Below, one piece after another: positions 41,961-52,600 of a stretch of 64,000 nt of DNA. The first letter of the stretch is position 1; each line of letters opens with the position of its first letter. The position numbers were made by a program, and so were the translations under genes. Source of the stretch: Polaribacter sargassicola (GTDB taxonomy: Bacteria > Bacteroidota > Bacteroidia > Flavobacteriales > Flavobacteriaceae); the NCBI RefSeq assembly GCF_021991835.1, contig NZ_JAHDAU010000001.1, forward strand, positions 186,001 through 250,000, written 5' to 3'. The notes beneath the pieces are model-generated. The model was not told the origin of the DNA, searched no databases, and was given only the letters and a program-made list of their open reading frames with translations.

Positions 41961-42989
41961 ATGAAAAGCAAGTTTCCTAAAATTGTACAAATTTCTATTA
42001 TATCTGTTTATTTAATTTTTTTAGCAGGTTCTGTTGTTAGGATGACAGGTTCTGGAATGGGTTGCCCAGATTGGCCAAAATGTTTTGGCTATTACATTCC
42101 GCCAACTTCTGAAGAACAAATTACCTGGAAACCAAATAACGATTTTAAAAAAGGTATGATTATTATTAAAGATGAAGCTTTGTATGTTGCCGATAAAGAC
42201 ATAAAAACTTCTTCTGATTTTCAAATAAATAATTGGCAAAAATATACTAAGCATGATTATGCCAAGTTTAACAAATACCATTCTTGGACAGAATACATAA
42301 ACAGACTTTCTTCTGTTTTATCTGGTTTTGTTTTTTTAGTATTAATATACGCATCTACCAAATTCTGGAAAGAAAACAAAACAATACCTTTATTGGCATT
42401 TGGCGCTTTCTTTTTAATGATGGTAGAAGCTGTTTTAGGTAAAATAGTTGTAGAGACTCATTTAAAACCAAGCATAATTACCATACACATGGTAATTGGT
42501 TTAATTATAATTGCACTTTTATTACAACTAAAATTTATTGTTTCTGATAAAAAAACGAAACACAACTACAATTCTCTTTTTAATAAATTATTGATTTTTT
42601 CTGTTATTTTTTCTTTGATTCAAATAGCAATGGGAACTCAAGTAAGACAGTTTATAGATGAACAAATAAAAGAATTTGGTTTCGAAAACAAAGATTATAG
42701 TTTAATGAATCCTAGTTTTAAATTCTATTTTCACAGATCTTTTACCATTGCCATTGTATTGGTCAATTTTGGATTATTTTACATCAATCAAATTAAAAAT
42801 TTAGGATACAATTTAGTAAACTGGATTGTTTTCTTAATCTTTTTAGAAACTATTACGGGTATTTTAATGTATTACGCAGAATTTCCTTTAGGCACACAAG
42901 CAATACATTTATTATCTGGTGCTATTTTATTTGGATTACAATTTTATCTATGGATTCAGAGCAGGAAAGCGGTTACTAAAATTCAGTAA
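41961..42989 (+). CDS. ctaA: Heme A synthase (COX15/CtaA)
   Basis: A 342-aa eight-helix membrane protein that oxidises heme O to heme A for cytochrome c oxidase. The conserved histidines that bind hemes are seen in HSWTEYINRLSSVLSG, ETHLKPSIITIHMVIG, FYFHRSFTIAIVL and GTQAIHLLSGAI, each in a helix. The start-proximal motif AGSVVRMTGSGMGCPDWPKCFG is typical of the family. A longer frame by one codon begins at TTG 41958; ATG 41961 is used. It is separate from other oxidase genes here and converges with moaE. Confidence 0.95.
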   Translation: MKSKFPKIVQISIISVYLIFLAGSVVRMTGSGMGCPDWPKCFGYYIPPTSEEQITWKPNNDFKKGMIIIKDEALYVADKDIKTSSDFQINNWQKYTKHDYAKFNKYHSWTEYINRLSSVLSGFVFLVLIYASTKFWKENKTIPLLAFGAFFLMMVEAVLGKIVVETHLKPSIITIHMVIGLIIIALLLQLKFIVSDKKTKHNYNSLFNKLLIFSVIFSLIQIAMGTQVRQFIDEQIKEFGFENKDYSLMNPSFKFYFHRSFTIAIVLVNFGLFYINQIKNLGYNLVNWIVFLIFLETITGILMYYAEFPLGTQAIHLLSGAILFGLQFYLWIQSRKAVTKIQ

Positions 42990-43015
42990 CTTTTTAAAAA
43001 ATTTAAAAATTGATT

Positions 43016-43438
43016 TTAAGGATGCGCGTTTACCCAAACTTCGCCGTCTGAAAAATATTCTTTTTTCCAGATTGGCACCGTTTCTTTTAAAGTATCTATT
43101 GCAAATTCACAAGCTAAAAAAGCAGCTTTTCTGTGTTTAGAAGATACCGTAATAATTACAGGAATGTCTTTTATTTGCAACATTCCTTCTGCATGATGGA
43201 TTGCTATTTTTTTAACATCAAACTTCTCTAAAGTTGCATCGGCAATTTTTTGCATTTCTTTAATTGCCATTGGTTTGTAAGTAGAAAAATCTAATTGTTT
43301 TACTTCTTTTCCTTGTGTATCATTTCTAACAGTACCAACAAAAGCGGCAATTCCGCCACAACTATCATCTTCTACAAAATTATAGCATTCTTGTAAATCT
43401 AACTTTTCTTTGGTTATTTTAATTGAAGTTCTTTGCAT
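43016..43438 (-). CDS. moaE: Molybdopterin synthase catalytic subunit
   Basis: A 140-aa MoaE that, with MoaD thiocarboxylate, inserts two sulfurs into precursor Z to form molybdopterin. Conserved features: GGIAAFVGTVRNDTQGKEVKQLDFSTYKPMA, IAIHHAEGMLQI, VSSKHRKAAFLACEFAIDTLKETVPIWKKEYF with the active-site lysines, and the end GEVWVNAHP. A minus-strand -7 box TATTTTTG at 43446-43453 lies directly upstream. Its partner moaD is 370 bp further on the same strand, but a DUF3817 gene in the opposite direction lies between. Confidence 0.94.
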   Translation of the reverse strand: MQRTSIKITKEKLDLQECYNFVEDDSCGGIAAFVGTVRNDTQGKEVKQLDFSTYKPMAIKEMQKIADATLEKFDVKKIAIHHAEGMLQIKDIPVIITVSSKHRKAAFLACEFAIDTLKETVPIWKKEYFSDGEVWVNAHP

Positions 43439-43466
43439 ACATCAACAAAAATAATGATTCATAACG

Positions 43467-43474
43467 TATCTTTG
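43467..43474 (+). promoter_or_regulatory. -7 box of the DUF3817 gene
   Basis: TATCTTTG, full consensus match, 63 bases before the ATG at 43538. It is followed by the same TTTGCAG start as the four cassettes near 1.7-4.3 kb. Confidence 0.5.
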
Positions 43475-43537
43475 CAGATATTTTTAAATCTAAAAATTTT
43501 TTAGATTTAAAAACAGATATCAACAAAACATATTAAA

Positions 43538-43810
43538 ATGAAAAGTATCTTTAGAATTGTAAGTTTATTAGAAGGAGTTTCTTACTTATTGTTATTATTT
43601 ATTGCTACACCAATTAAATATCTACAAGACAATCCTGAGTACGTAAAAATGTTAGGTATGCCTCACGGAATTCTTTTTATGCTGTATGTAGTTTTAGCTA
43701 TTGTTCTTAAAAAAGAAATGAAATGGGATACTAAAAACTTTGCAATCATTTTAATTGCTTCTGTAATCCCTTTTGGAACTTTTTATGTTGATAAAAAGTA
43801 TTTAAGATAA
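43538..43810 (+). CDS. DUF3817 membrane protein
   Basis: A 90-aa integral membrane protein with three helices (about 5-24, 45-62, 70-85). DUF3817 features: FRIVSLLEGVSYLLLLFIATPIKY, MPHGILFMLYVVLAIV, and a final YVDKKYLR. The function of the family is unknown. Its stop codon (43808-43810) touches the stop codon of moaD on the other strand without a base between. Confidence 0.85.
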   Translation: MKSIFRIVSLLEGVSYLLLLFIATPIKYLQDNPEYVKMLGMPHGILFMLYVVLAIVLKKEMKWDTKNFAIILIASVIPFGTFYVDKKYLR

Positions 43811-44053
43811 TTAACCTCCGCTAACTGGCGGAATTATAGCAACAACATCATTTTCTTTTAACAACAAGTTATCTGCAGCATAACTCTCATTAACTGCAAC
43901 TGCATAAGAATCTATTTTATCTAATGCAGGATATTTTTGTTTGAGATAATTTTTAAAATCGATAATTGTTGTAGCCTCAGAAATTTCTAAATCTAAACTA
44001 GCAACACCAACTAAATCTGTTGTTATCCCAAAAAATAATGTCTGAATCTTCAT
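43811..44053 (-). CDS. moaD: Molybdopterin synthase sulfur carrier subunit
   Basis: An 80-aa ubiquitin-like sulfur carrier. The C-terminal Gly-Gly (IIPPVSGG), which is adenylated and thiocarboxylated, and the LKENDVVAIIPP strand are diagnostic; the N-terminal FFGITTDLVGVASLDLEI is the usual beta hairpin. It acts with MoaE. Only 13 bp separate it from the DUF5686 gene upstream, so it may be read from that gene's transcript. No other moa or moe gene is in the window. Confidence 0.92.
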   Translation of the reverse strand: MKIQTLFFGITTDLVGVASLDLEISEATTIIDFKNYLKQKYPALDKIDSYAVAVNESYAADNLLLKENDVVAIIPPVSGG

Positions 44054-44066
44054 CCTTCAAAAATAA

Positions 44067-46535
44067 TTAAAACAAACTTACTCTAAACAACAAACCGTTA
44101 TTTTCTACATTTCCATAAAAAGATTTCACATAATCTACTCGTAAAAAACGCCATTTACCAAAACCAATATTATCTAAACCAATAGAATATTCTGTATACG
44201 GATTTCTATCTGCCATTAACAATGTTTTAGCACCAGCAATTAAATGAAAATTTAATTTATTTATCAACGGAATTTTACCCAAAACAGCACCTTTAAAATT
44301 ATGCTCTATATGTGCTTCTGCATATTTATCGTTGGTATAAAATTTATAATATTCTAAGATATTAAAACTATTTAACTCATTATCAAACGGAAAGGTCAGC
44401 AAGTTTCCATTAGCTTGTAAATTATCCATAAAAGCTATATTTTTCTTTTTAAGAAACATACCTCCTCTTAAATTATAAGCCAACTTACCAAAATTACCAG
44501 CATTTACGTTTTGCCTTATGTTAGCTACAAAAACATCAGAATTTAAATCGCTATTTGAAGCTGCAAATCTTTTTGTATAATTAATATTTAACGATGGATA
44601 TTTTTCTGAACCTATATTAAATTTACTATCTGGATACGATAAATATTTTTGCCCAAAAATAAAAGTTGCACCAACATTTAAAGTTGCAATATTATGCGCT
44701 GCAAAAGGTGCATTATCAAAATCTGTAATATCTAACGGATTATTAGACTTGTATTTATCGTTGCCTTCTTCTTTTATAAACGAGTAATTTGTAGTATTAA
44801 ATAATGGTTTTCTTTTTGCATATTCTAAAGAAGATGCAAAGTAAATTCCGTTTTTAACTTCTTCCGAATAACTGATTTTAGCAAAATCTTTTTCGTAAAT
44901 TTTTATGTAATTATGCCTATAAATTAAAGAACTAATGGTGTTATTAATTTTCATTATAGGATTTCTTCCATTAAACTGAGCTGTAGTATTTCCTCCAGAA
45001 ATATACATTCTTGGTCTAGAAAAATTATTCCATTTTTTACTAAAAAAGAAAGTGGGTCTTATTCGCTCATCAGACAAACCATAATTCGCTTTTACACCAA
45101 TATTCCACCATTTTCCTTTTTCATTTTGTTCTTTAAAAAAACTAAAACCTAAAGATGTATTAAAACCTTGTACTGTATTAAAGCCTAAATCACCAATTAA
45201 ACCATCATAAGAAAAAGACCATTTTTTAAACGAATTTCTATATGTATAACCTGTTATTGGTGATAAGGTTTTAAATTCGTTTTGTATTTTATTAACAGAG
45301 TCTAAATATTTTTTAGATTTTCTAACTACTTTTAAACTATCTTTCACTTTATAATCTTTTACTTCTTCTAAAGTTAACGGAACCGGCCTAATAGCATTCC
45401 AATAAGCAGCATCTTTTTCTGTTGCTTGTTTTGCAAAACTTAAAACCTCATTTGTAAAATTATTTGTTGTGAAACTAGGTGTAAAATTATAGTTTGAATA
45501 TGCTGAAGAAAACTTACCATCTAATTTAAATCCAAATGCATTTATCTTAAAATCTATACTCTGGCTAATTAAAACCCACGCATCATTTTTATCAACATAA
45601 TTATAATTTTGTTTTAAGTGTAAAACATCTACCATTGGTATATTTATTTGCTTACCTGTAACAAAAACATCTGCACCGTACAAAGCCCAATCATCTTCTA
45701 CAACATATAAAAAACCGGTAAAAACACGATCGTTTTTCCTTTTAGGAATAATATTTATTTTATTGATGAGCTTACCATTTTTATCATTAAAAACTCCCTC
45801 TAAACTATAATTATAATAACTAAAAGCATTGGTAGAAATTGGTGAAACTAAATCGTTACCAAAATCTACACTGTTATCATAAAAGTTGATATTTGCATCT
45901 TCTGCCCTATTAAAACTAACTCCGTTATCTTCTCCAGAAACCTTAGAGGCTATAATTTTTTCTTGAAAGTTTTTCGGTTTTTTTTGAAACTTAATTTCAG
46001 AAATAGTTTCAGACAAATACACAATACCACTTCTTGTAGAGTCTAAACCACCACCATAATCCCCCATATTCTGACCTAAAAATTTCTCTGGAGCATCTTT
46101 AATTCTATACAATCCTCTCGAATAAAAATTGGCTGTATACCTGGCATATTTATCTGTATTCTTATCTTTATTAGCAATTACATTTCTAATAATTCTATTA
46201 GCTGGGTTATCTTTTGTTGAAATAGAAATACCTTTTAGCGCTACATTTTCTTCTTCTAAACTTACATTTAACTTAAAGGGAAAAGAAGAAATATTTACTT
46301 TCTTTTTTAGAGTTTTATAACCCAAAATCTGAAAAACAATAGTATAATTTCCTTTTTTTGTAAGCTCTAAAACATAATTACCATTATCATTAGAAGTTGT
46401 ACCAGTTATTGAATTATCTAAATAAACACTAACAAAAGATAATGGATTATTGTTTTTATCTGTAATTTTTCCTTTTACTTGAGATAATATAGATGATGCA
46501 ACAAAAAGAAATAATAAAAAAGTAATTTTCTGCAT
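44067..46535 (-). CDS. DUF5686 outer-membrane protein with carboxypeptidase-like regulatory domain
   Basis: An 822-aa outer-membrane protein. A signal peptide (ITFLLFLFVASSILSQ) is followed by a carboxypeptidase D regulatory-like beta-sandwich (residues about 18-95: GKITDKNNNPLSFVSVYLDNS, GTTSNDNGNYVLEL, FQILGYKTLKKKV), as found at the N-terminus of SusC-like receptors. The remaining 700 residues match DUF5686 and end with aromatic-rich barrel strands (FGKWRFLRVDYVKSFYGNVENNGLLFRVSLF). No TonB plug is present, so it is not a TonB receptor. Function unknown; a surface or transport role is likely. It precedes moaD on the same strand. Confidence 0.88.
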   Translation of the reverse strand: MQKITFLLFLFVASSILSQVKGKITDKNNNPLSFVSVYLDNSITGTTSNDNGNYVLELTKKGNYTIVFQILGYKTLKKKVNISSFPFKLNVSLEEENVALKGISISTKDNPANRIIRNVIANKDKNTDKYARYTANFYSRGLYRIKDAPEKFLGQNMGDYGGGLDSTRSGIVYLSETISEIKFQKKPKNFQEKIIASKVSGEDNGVSFNRAEDANINFYDNSVDFGNDLVSPISTNAFSYYNYSLEGVFNDKNGKLINKINIIPKRKNDRVFTGFLYVVEDDWALYGADVFVTGKQINIPMVDVLHLKQNYNYVDKNDAWVLISQSIDFKINAFGFKLDGKFSSAYSNYNFTPSFTTNNFTNEVLSFAKQATEKDAAYWNAIRPVPLTLEEVKDYKVKDSLKVVRKSKKYLDSVNKIQNEFKTLSPITGYTYRNSFKKWSFSYDGLIGDLGFNTVQGFNTSLGFSFFKEQNEKGKWWNIGVKANYGLSDERIRPTFFFSKKWNNFSRPRMYISGGNTTAQFNGRNPIMKINNTISSLIYRHNYIKIYEKDFAKISYSEEVKNGIYFASSLEYAKRKPLFNTTNYSFIKEEGNDKYKSNNPLDITDFDNAPFAAHNIATLNVGATFIFGQKYLSYPDSKFNIGSEKYPSLNINYTKRFAASNSDLNSDVFVANIRQNVNAGNFGKLAYNLRGGMFLKKKNIAFMDNLQANGNLLTFPFDNELNSFNILEYYKFYTNDKYAEAHIEHNFKGAVLGKIPLINKLNFHLIAGAKTLLMADRNPYTEYSIGLDNIGFGKWRFLRVDYVKSFYGNVENNGLLFRVSLF

Positions 46536-46720
46536 AGTTTGGTTTTCATTTTATAGACGTAAACATACTACTTTGGTTACAATTAAATATTAACTTTTTA
46601 AAACAGATTACAATAATTCACTAATTTAAAAGCATTTAAACACAAAAAAGGCTCTTTAGCAGCATAAAAACAACACCTTAAAAGAACTAAAATTTTATTT
46701 ACTCTTTAGCTTAAAACCAT

Positions 46721-46728
46721 ATATTTGT
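46721..46728 (+). promoter_or_regulatory. -7 box of maeB
   Basis: TATATTTG, full consensus match, 27 bases before the maeB ATG. Confidence 0.55.
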
Positions 46729-46755
46729 TGCTTAAACAAGCAAAGACTTAATTTT

Positions 46756-49038
46756 ATGAGCGATTCTAGAAAAAGACACGAAGCTTTACTATATCATGCA
46801 AAACCAAAACCAGGAAAAATTGAAGTTGTTCCTACTAAAAAATATGCTACTCAACACGATTTAGCATTGGCATATTCGCCTGGTGTTGCAGAGCCTTGTT
46901 TGGAAATTGCAAAAGATAAAAACAACGCATACAAATACACAGCTAAAGGAAATTTAGTAGCCGTAATATCTAACGGAACAGCTGTTTTAGGTTTGGGTGA
47001 TATTGGTGCAGAAGCCTCTAAACCTGTAATGGAAGGTAAAGGTTTACTTTTTAAAATATTTGCAGATATTGATGTTTTTGATATTGAAGTTGATGAAACG
47101 GATGTAGAAAAATTTATACAAACTGTAAAAGCAATTGCGCCTACTTTTGGAGGAATTAACTTAGAAGATATTAAAGCGCCTGAAGCTTTTGAAATAGAAA
47201 GACGCTTAAAAGAAGAATTAGACATTCCTGTAATGCATGATGACCAACACGGAACCGCAATAATTTCTGCTGCCGCGTTAAAAAATGCTATTGATATTAC
47301 AGAAAAAGACATTACTAAAGTACAAATTGTAGTAAACGGTGCCGGAGCTGCTGCAATTTCTTGTACTCGTTTATACTTAAGACTGGGTGTAAAAAGAGAA
47401 AATGTAATAATGTGCGATAGTAAAGGTGTTATTAGAAAAGATAGAGACAACCTTACTTCTCAAAAAGCAGAATTTGCAACGGACAAAGACTTAAATACTT
47501 TAGAAGAAGCAATGCACAATGCAGATGTATTTATTGGTTTATCTATGGGTAATGTTGTATCGCCAGAAATGTTATTAACCATGGCAAATGATCCTATTGT
47601 TTTTGCAATGGCAAATCCGGTTCCAGAAATAGATTACGATTTAGCAATTGCCACAAGAAAAGACATTATTATGGCAACCGGTAGATCAGATCATCCTAAC
47701 CAAGTAAATAATGTTCTTGGTTTTCCGTTTATTTTTAGAGGTGCTTTAGATGTTAGAGCAACAAAAATTAACGAAGAAATGAAAATGGCCGCAGTACACG
47801 CTTTGGCTGATTTAGCTAAAAAATCTGTACCAGAACAAGTAAATATTGTGTATGACGAAGTAAGCCTTGCTTACGGTAGAGATTACATCATTCCTAAACC
47901 ATTTGACCCAAGATTAATTTACGAAATTCCACCAGCAATTGCCAAAGCAGCAATGGACTCTGGCGTTGCTTTAGAACCAATTGAAGATTGGAATAGATAC
48001 CGTGAAGAATTAATGGAAAGATCTGGTTCTGGTAGTAAAGAAGTTAGACTTTTACACAACAGAGCAAGAAGTAATAAAAAACGTATTGTTTTTGCAGAAG
48101 CAGACCATTTAGATGTTTTAAAAGCTGCACAAAGAGTACATGATGAAAAAATAGGAATCCCTATTTTATTAGGAAGAAAAGAAGTAATCTTAGAGTTAAT
48201 GGAAGAAATTGGCTTTACAGAAAACGTTACAATTATCGATCCTAAAACAGATGAAGAAACAGAACGTAGAAATCGTTTTGGTGGAGTTTATTGGAAAAAC
48301 AGACAACGTAAAGGTCGTACTTTATCTGAAGCAAAAAAATTAATGCGAGAGCGTAATTACTTTGCTGCAATGATGGTAAATGAAGGCGAAGCAGATGCTT
48401 TAATAACAGGTTACTCTAGACCTTATCCATCTGTAGTTAAACCAATTTTAGAATTGATTGAAAAAGACAAAGGAATTACTAAAATTGCTGCAAGCAACCT
48501 TATGCTAACCAAACAAGGACCATTATTTTTAGCAGATACTACTATTAATATCAATCCTTCTGCAAAAGATTTGGTTAAAATTTCTCAAATGGCATCTAAC
48601 TTTGTTAAAATGTTTGGTATGAAACCAAATATGGCAATGGTTTCTTTCTCTAACTTCGGATCTTCTAACTCAGAAACTTCTAAAAAAATTAGAGAAGCTG
48701 TTTCTTATTTACATCGCCATTTTCCAGAAACGGTTGTTGATGGTGAAATTCAAGCAGATTTTGCTTTAAACCCAGAAATGTTAGCCAAAGAATTTCCTTT
48801 TTCTAAATTAAATGGTAAAAAAGTAAATGTCTTAATTTTCCCTAATTTAGAATCTGCAAACATTACTTACAAATTATTAAAAGAAGTAAACAAAGCAGAA
48901 TCTATAGGTCCTATAATTTTAGGATTAAGCAAACCAGTACACATTTTACAATTGGGTGCAAGTGTAGATGAAATGGTTAATATGGCCGCTTTAGCAGCTG
49001 TAGATGCACAAGAAAAAGAAAAGAGAAACTTAAACTAA
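46756..49038 (+). CDS. maeB: NADP-dependent malic enzyme (MaeB type)
   Basis: A 760-aa enzyme that decarboxylates malate to pyruvate with NADP+. The N-terminal malic domain (about 15-160: HDLALAYSPGVAEPCLEIAKD, LGDIGAEASKPVMEGK, VMHDDQHGTA) and NAD(P) domain (about 165-400: VVNGAGAAAISC, FAMANPVPEIDY, MATGRSDHPNQVNNVLGFPFIFRGALD) are complete. The C-terminal third (about 430-760) is a phosphotransacetylase-like domain that in MaeB is regulatory rather than catalytic. Length matches E. coli MaeB (759). It is followed by ruvA (33 bp) and sprA, a gene order that also occurs in other flavobacteria. Confidence 0.96.
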   Translation: MSDSRKRHEALLYHAKPKPGKIEVVPTKKYATQHDLALAYSPGVAEPCLEIAKDKNNAYKYTAKGNLVAVISNGTAVLGLGDIGAEASKPVMEGKGLLFKIFADIDVFDIEVDETDVEKFIQTVKAIAPTFGGINLEDIKAPEAFEIERRLKEELDIPVMHDDQHGTAIISAAALKNAIDITEKDITKVQIVVNGAGAAAISCTRLYLRLGVKRENVIMCDSKGVIRKDRDNLTSQKAEFATDKDLNTLEEAMHNADVFIGLSMGNVVSPEMLLTMANDPIVFAMANPVPEIDYDLAIATRKDIIMATGRSDHPNQVNNVLGFPFIFRGALDVRATKINEEMKMAAVHALADLAKKSVPEQVNIVYDEVSLAYGRDYIIPKPFDPRLIYEIPPAIAKAAMDSGVALEPIEDWNRYREELMERSGSGSKEVRLLHNRARSNKKRIVFAEADHLDVLKAAQRVHDEKIGIPILLGRKEVILELMEEIGFTENVTIIDPKTDEETERRNRFGGVYWKNRQRKGRTLSEAKKLMRERNYFAAMMVNEGEADALITGYSRPYPSVVKPILELIEKDKGITKIAASNLMLTKQGPLFLADTTININPSAKDLVKISQMASNFVKMFGMKPNMAMVSFSNFGSSNSETSKKIREAVSYLHRHFPETVVDGEIQADFALNPEMLAKEFPFSKLNGKKVNVLIFPNLESANITYKLLKEVNKAESIGPIILGLSKPVHILQLGASVDEMVNMAALAAVDAQEKEKRNLN

Positions 49039-49071
49039 AAAACACAATCTTTAAACTCGAAAAAGCATTTT

Positions 49072-49653
49072 ATGATTACACAAATTAGAGGTAAACTTGT
49101 AGAAAAAAGTCCAACAGAGGCAGTTGTAGACTGTGCTGGTGTTGGTTATTTACTTCATATTTCTTTAAATACTTTTTCGAGTTTACCAGATGATGAACTT
49201 GTTGTTTTATACACACATTTATCTATAAGAGAAGATGCACACACTCTTTATGGTTTTGCTACCAAAATAGAGAGGGAAGTTTTTAAATTATTAATTTCTG
49301 TTTCTGGTGTAGGACCAAGCATTGCAAGAACAATGTGTTCTTCTATGACATCCGAAGAAATACAACAAGCAATTGCCTCTGAAAATGTAAAATTAATACA
49401 ATCTGTTAAAGGTATTGGTGTAAAAACGGCACAAAGAGTTATTGTAGATTTAAAGGATAAAATTCTAAAAACCTTTAATATTGATGAAGTTTCTGTATCT
49501 GCAAGCAATACCAACAAAGATGAAGCGTTATCTGCTTTAGAAGTTTTAGGGTTTAATAAAAAACAATCAGAAAAAGTTATTTCTAATATTTTAAAAGAAA
49601 CCCCAGAAGCTACTGTAGAAAAATTAATAAAATTAGCCTTAAAAAATTTATAG
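49072..49653 (+). CDS. ruvA: Holliday junction branch migration protein RuvA
   Basis: A 193-aa DNA-binding protein that loads the RuvB motor on Holliday junctions. Domain I OB fold (ITQIRGKLVEKSPTEAVVDCAGVGYLLHIS), domain II helix-hairpin-helix pairs (ISVSGVGPSIARTMCSS and VKGIGVKTAQRVIVDLKDK), and the flexible C-terminal domain III (KDEALSALEVLGFNKKQSEKVISNIL) are all present. It is 4 bp upstream of sprA, so both are co-transcribed, although they have no known functional link. No ruvB or ruvC in this window. Confidence 0.96.
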   Translation: MITQIRGKLVEKSPTEAVVDCAGVGYLLHISLNTFSSLPDDELVVLYTHLSIREDAHTLYGFATKIEREVFKLLISVSGVGPSIARTMCSSMTSEEIQQAIASENVKLIQSVKGIGVKTAQRVIVDLKDKILKTFNIDEVSVSASNTNKDEALSALEVLGFNKKQSEKVISNILKETPEATVEKLIKLALKNL

Positions 49654-49657
49654 CAAG

Positions 49658-52600
49658 TTGAATAGATTTTTAAAAAATATATTTTTAATTCTTGTCTTTA
49701 CTCTAACAACTCAAGTTTCAGTATTCAGTCAAACAGCAAATAAAAAAGATTCTATAACAGAACAAAAAGACTCATTAAACTTAAGATATAAATTTAAAAA
49801 AGAGCAAACAGGTGGTTTATTTTTAGATTATTTAGCCGAAAAAGAAATTATTTTTGACAAAGCTTTAAATCAATATTTAATTATTGAAAAAATAGGAGAT
49901 TATTATACAAGAACTCCTATTTTTCTAACACCAGAAGAATATGCTAACTATCGTCTTAAAAGAGATATGAAGCAGTATTTTAAAGAAAAAATAAGCGCAA
50001 CAAATCCTAATAAAAAAGGATCTGCAGATACTCAAAAAAACTTACTTCCTTCCTATTATGTAAATTCTAAATTTTTTGAAACTATTTTTGGAGGTAACAC
50101 AATTGAAGTAACACCAACAGGAAGTCTTAATTTAAAATTAGGATTAATATATCAAAATACAGAAAACCCACAATTAACAGAAGAAAATAGAAGTAGTTTA
50201 ACTTTTGATTTTGACCAACAAATAAGCGCAAGTATACAGGCTAAAGTTGGTAATAGACTCTCTTTTACTGCAAATTACGATACACAATCTACTTTCGATT
50301 TTCAAAACTTAGTAAGAGTAGAGTTTATACCTCCATCTCTTTCTGATGTAAAATATAACGAAGACGGAATTATACAAGGTATAGAAGCTGGTAATATTTC
50401 TATGCCAATTAAAAACTCTTTAATTAATGGAGCACAAAGTTTATTTGGGGTAAAAACACAATTAAAATTTGGTAATACAAATGTAACAGCTGTTTTTTCT
50501 CAACAAAACTCAGAAAGCACAACAACAGTTTCTGAAGGAGGAGCATCTATACAAGAGTTTGATTTACAAGTAACAGATTATGATAATGATAGGCACTTTT
50601 TCTTATCGCAATATTTTATAGATAATTACGCCAACTCTCTTAAAAATTATCCTTTAATTAATAGTCAAGTAAATATTACAAGAATTGAAGTTTGGATAAC
50701 TAATAGAAGTTCTAGCACAGAAGATTATAGAAGCATTGTAGCTTTAGCTGATATTGGAGAATCTGATAGTGATTTTCTTGTAAACCAAACAGGTGCTATT
50801 ACAGCAACAAACCCGCCAACAACAAGTGGAGGAAATATACCTACAAACGAATCTAATAATTTATCTAACTTATTAACAACAACTAGCGGAGTTAGAAATA
50901 TTTCTACAGTAAACTCTACACTACAACCTTATAACATGAGTGAAGGTGTAGATTATTCTGTTTTAGAAAATGCCAGAAAATTAAGCGAAAGTGAATACAC
51001 ATTAAACTCTCAGTTAGGTTTTATCTCTTTAAATAGTAGGTTAAACGATGGAGAAGTTTTAGCTGTTGCGTATGAATATACCGTTGCTGGTGGTGTTTCT
51101 GGTAGTACAGAGACTTCTTTTAAAGTTGGAGAATTTTCTAATGATGGAATATTAGCACCAGAAAACTTAGTTGTAAAATTATTACGTAGCGAAATTTTAA
51201 CAACCAGCAGAACAAATACAACAACAGGTTTAAAAGAAGCTTTTCCTACATGGCGTTTAATGATGAAAAACGTTTATGCTTTAGGCGCATATCCTTTATC
51301 TCAAGATGGTTTTATTTTCGAAATTCAATATAGAGATGACCAAACAGGTATTTCTTCTAACGTTTTACAAAATGCAAATACATCTGGCATTGCCAACCTA
51401 CCTTTAATTCAAGTTTTAAAATTAGACCAACTAGACCAAAGTCAGTACAAATCTCCAGACGGTTATTTTGATTATGTAGAAGGTGTAACGGTAAACTCTG
51501 AAAAAGGATTTATATTTTTTCCAGAACCAGAACCTTTTGGTAATGATTTAGTAAAACAAAGCACAACAGATGTTGGTTTAGATGAAACCTTAGACGAAGC
51601 TTATATATTTAAAGAACTTTATTTAAACACAAAGGTTAACGCGCAAAACAACTATCAAAACAAGGATAAATATTCTTTAAAAGGATATTTTAAATCAGAA
51701 AGTTCTGGAGGAATTTCCATCGGAGCTTACAATGTACCTAGAGGTTCTGTAAATGTAACAGCAGGCGGTAGACAGTTAGTAGAAGGTGTAGATTATGTTG
51801 TAGATTATTCTTTAGGGCGTGTACAAATTATAGATCCGGGTTTACAAGCATCAGACACACCAATTAGTGTATCTACAGAAAACAATGCAGTATTTAATCA
51901 ACAACGTAAAACCTTTATGGGTGTAGATGTTGAACACACTTTTTCTGAAAATTTTATTGTTGGTGCTACTATTTTAAATGTAAATGAAAGACCAATAACT
52001 CAGAAAGTAAATTATGGATCAGACCCAATAAACAATACCATGTTAGGGTTTAATATAGATTACTCTACAGAAGTACCTTACTTTACAAAATTAGCAAACA
52101 AATTACCTTTTGTAGATACAGATGTGCCTTCTAATTTATCCGTTAGAGCAGATATGGCATATTTAATACCAGGTACACCAAGTGGTATTGATGTTACAGG
52201 TGCTGCAACAACTTATATAGATGATTTTGAAGCCTCTCAAATACCAATTAGTATACTATCTCCTTTAGATTGGTACGAAGCAAGTACACCCAGGTATTTT
52301 CCTAACTTTAATGGAGAGTTAGAAGACATTTCTTACAACTATAAAAGAGCAAAACTAGCTTGGTATAGTATAGATCAAATATTTTATGGTTTTGGTGACA
52401 CTCCTTCTAATATTGATGCAAATGAGCTTTCTAGAGCAGAAACTAGACAAATTAGTTATCAAGAATTATTTCCTAATGTAGAGTTAGACATTACACAAAC
52501 ATCTTTAATAAATACATTAGATTTAGCTTTTTTCCCTTCAGAAAGAGGTGCTTATAATTTTGATACCGGATCTACTGTAAATACAGATAGAACTTTTTCT

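Noticed and set aside
46851..47450. 199-aa minus-strand frame within maeB
   Set aside because: Shadow of the conserved malic-enzyme coding sequence; no family resemblance and Ser-rich nonsense composition.
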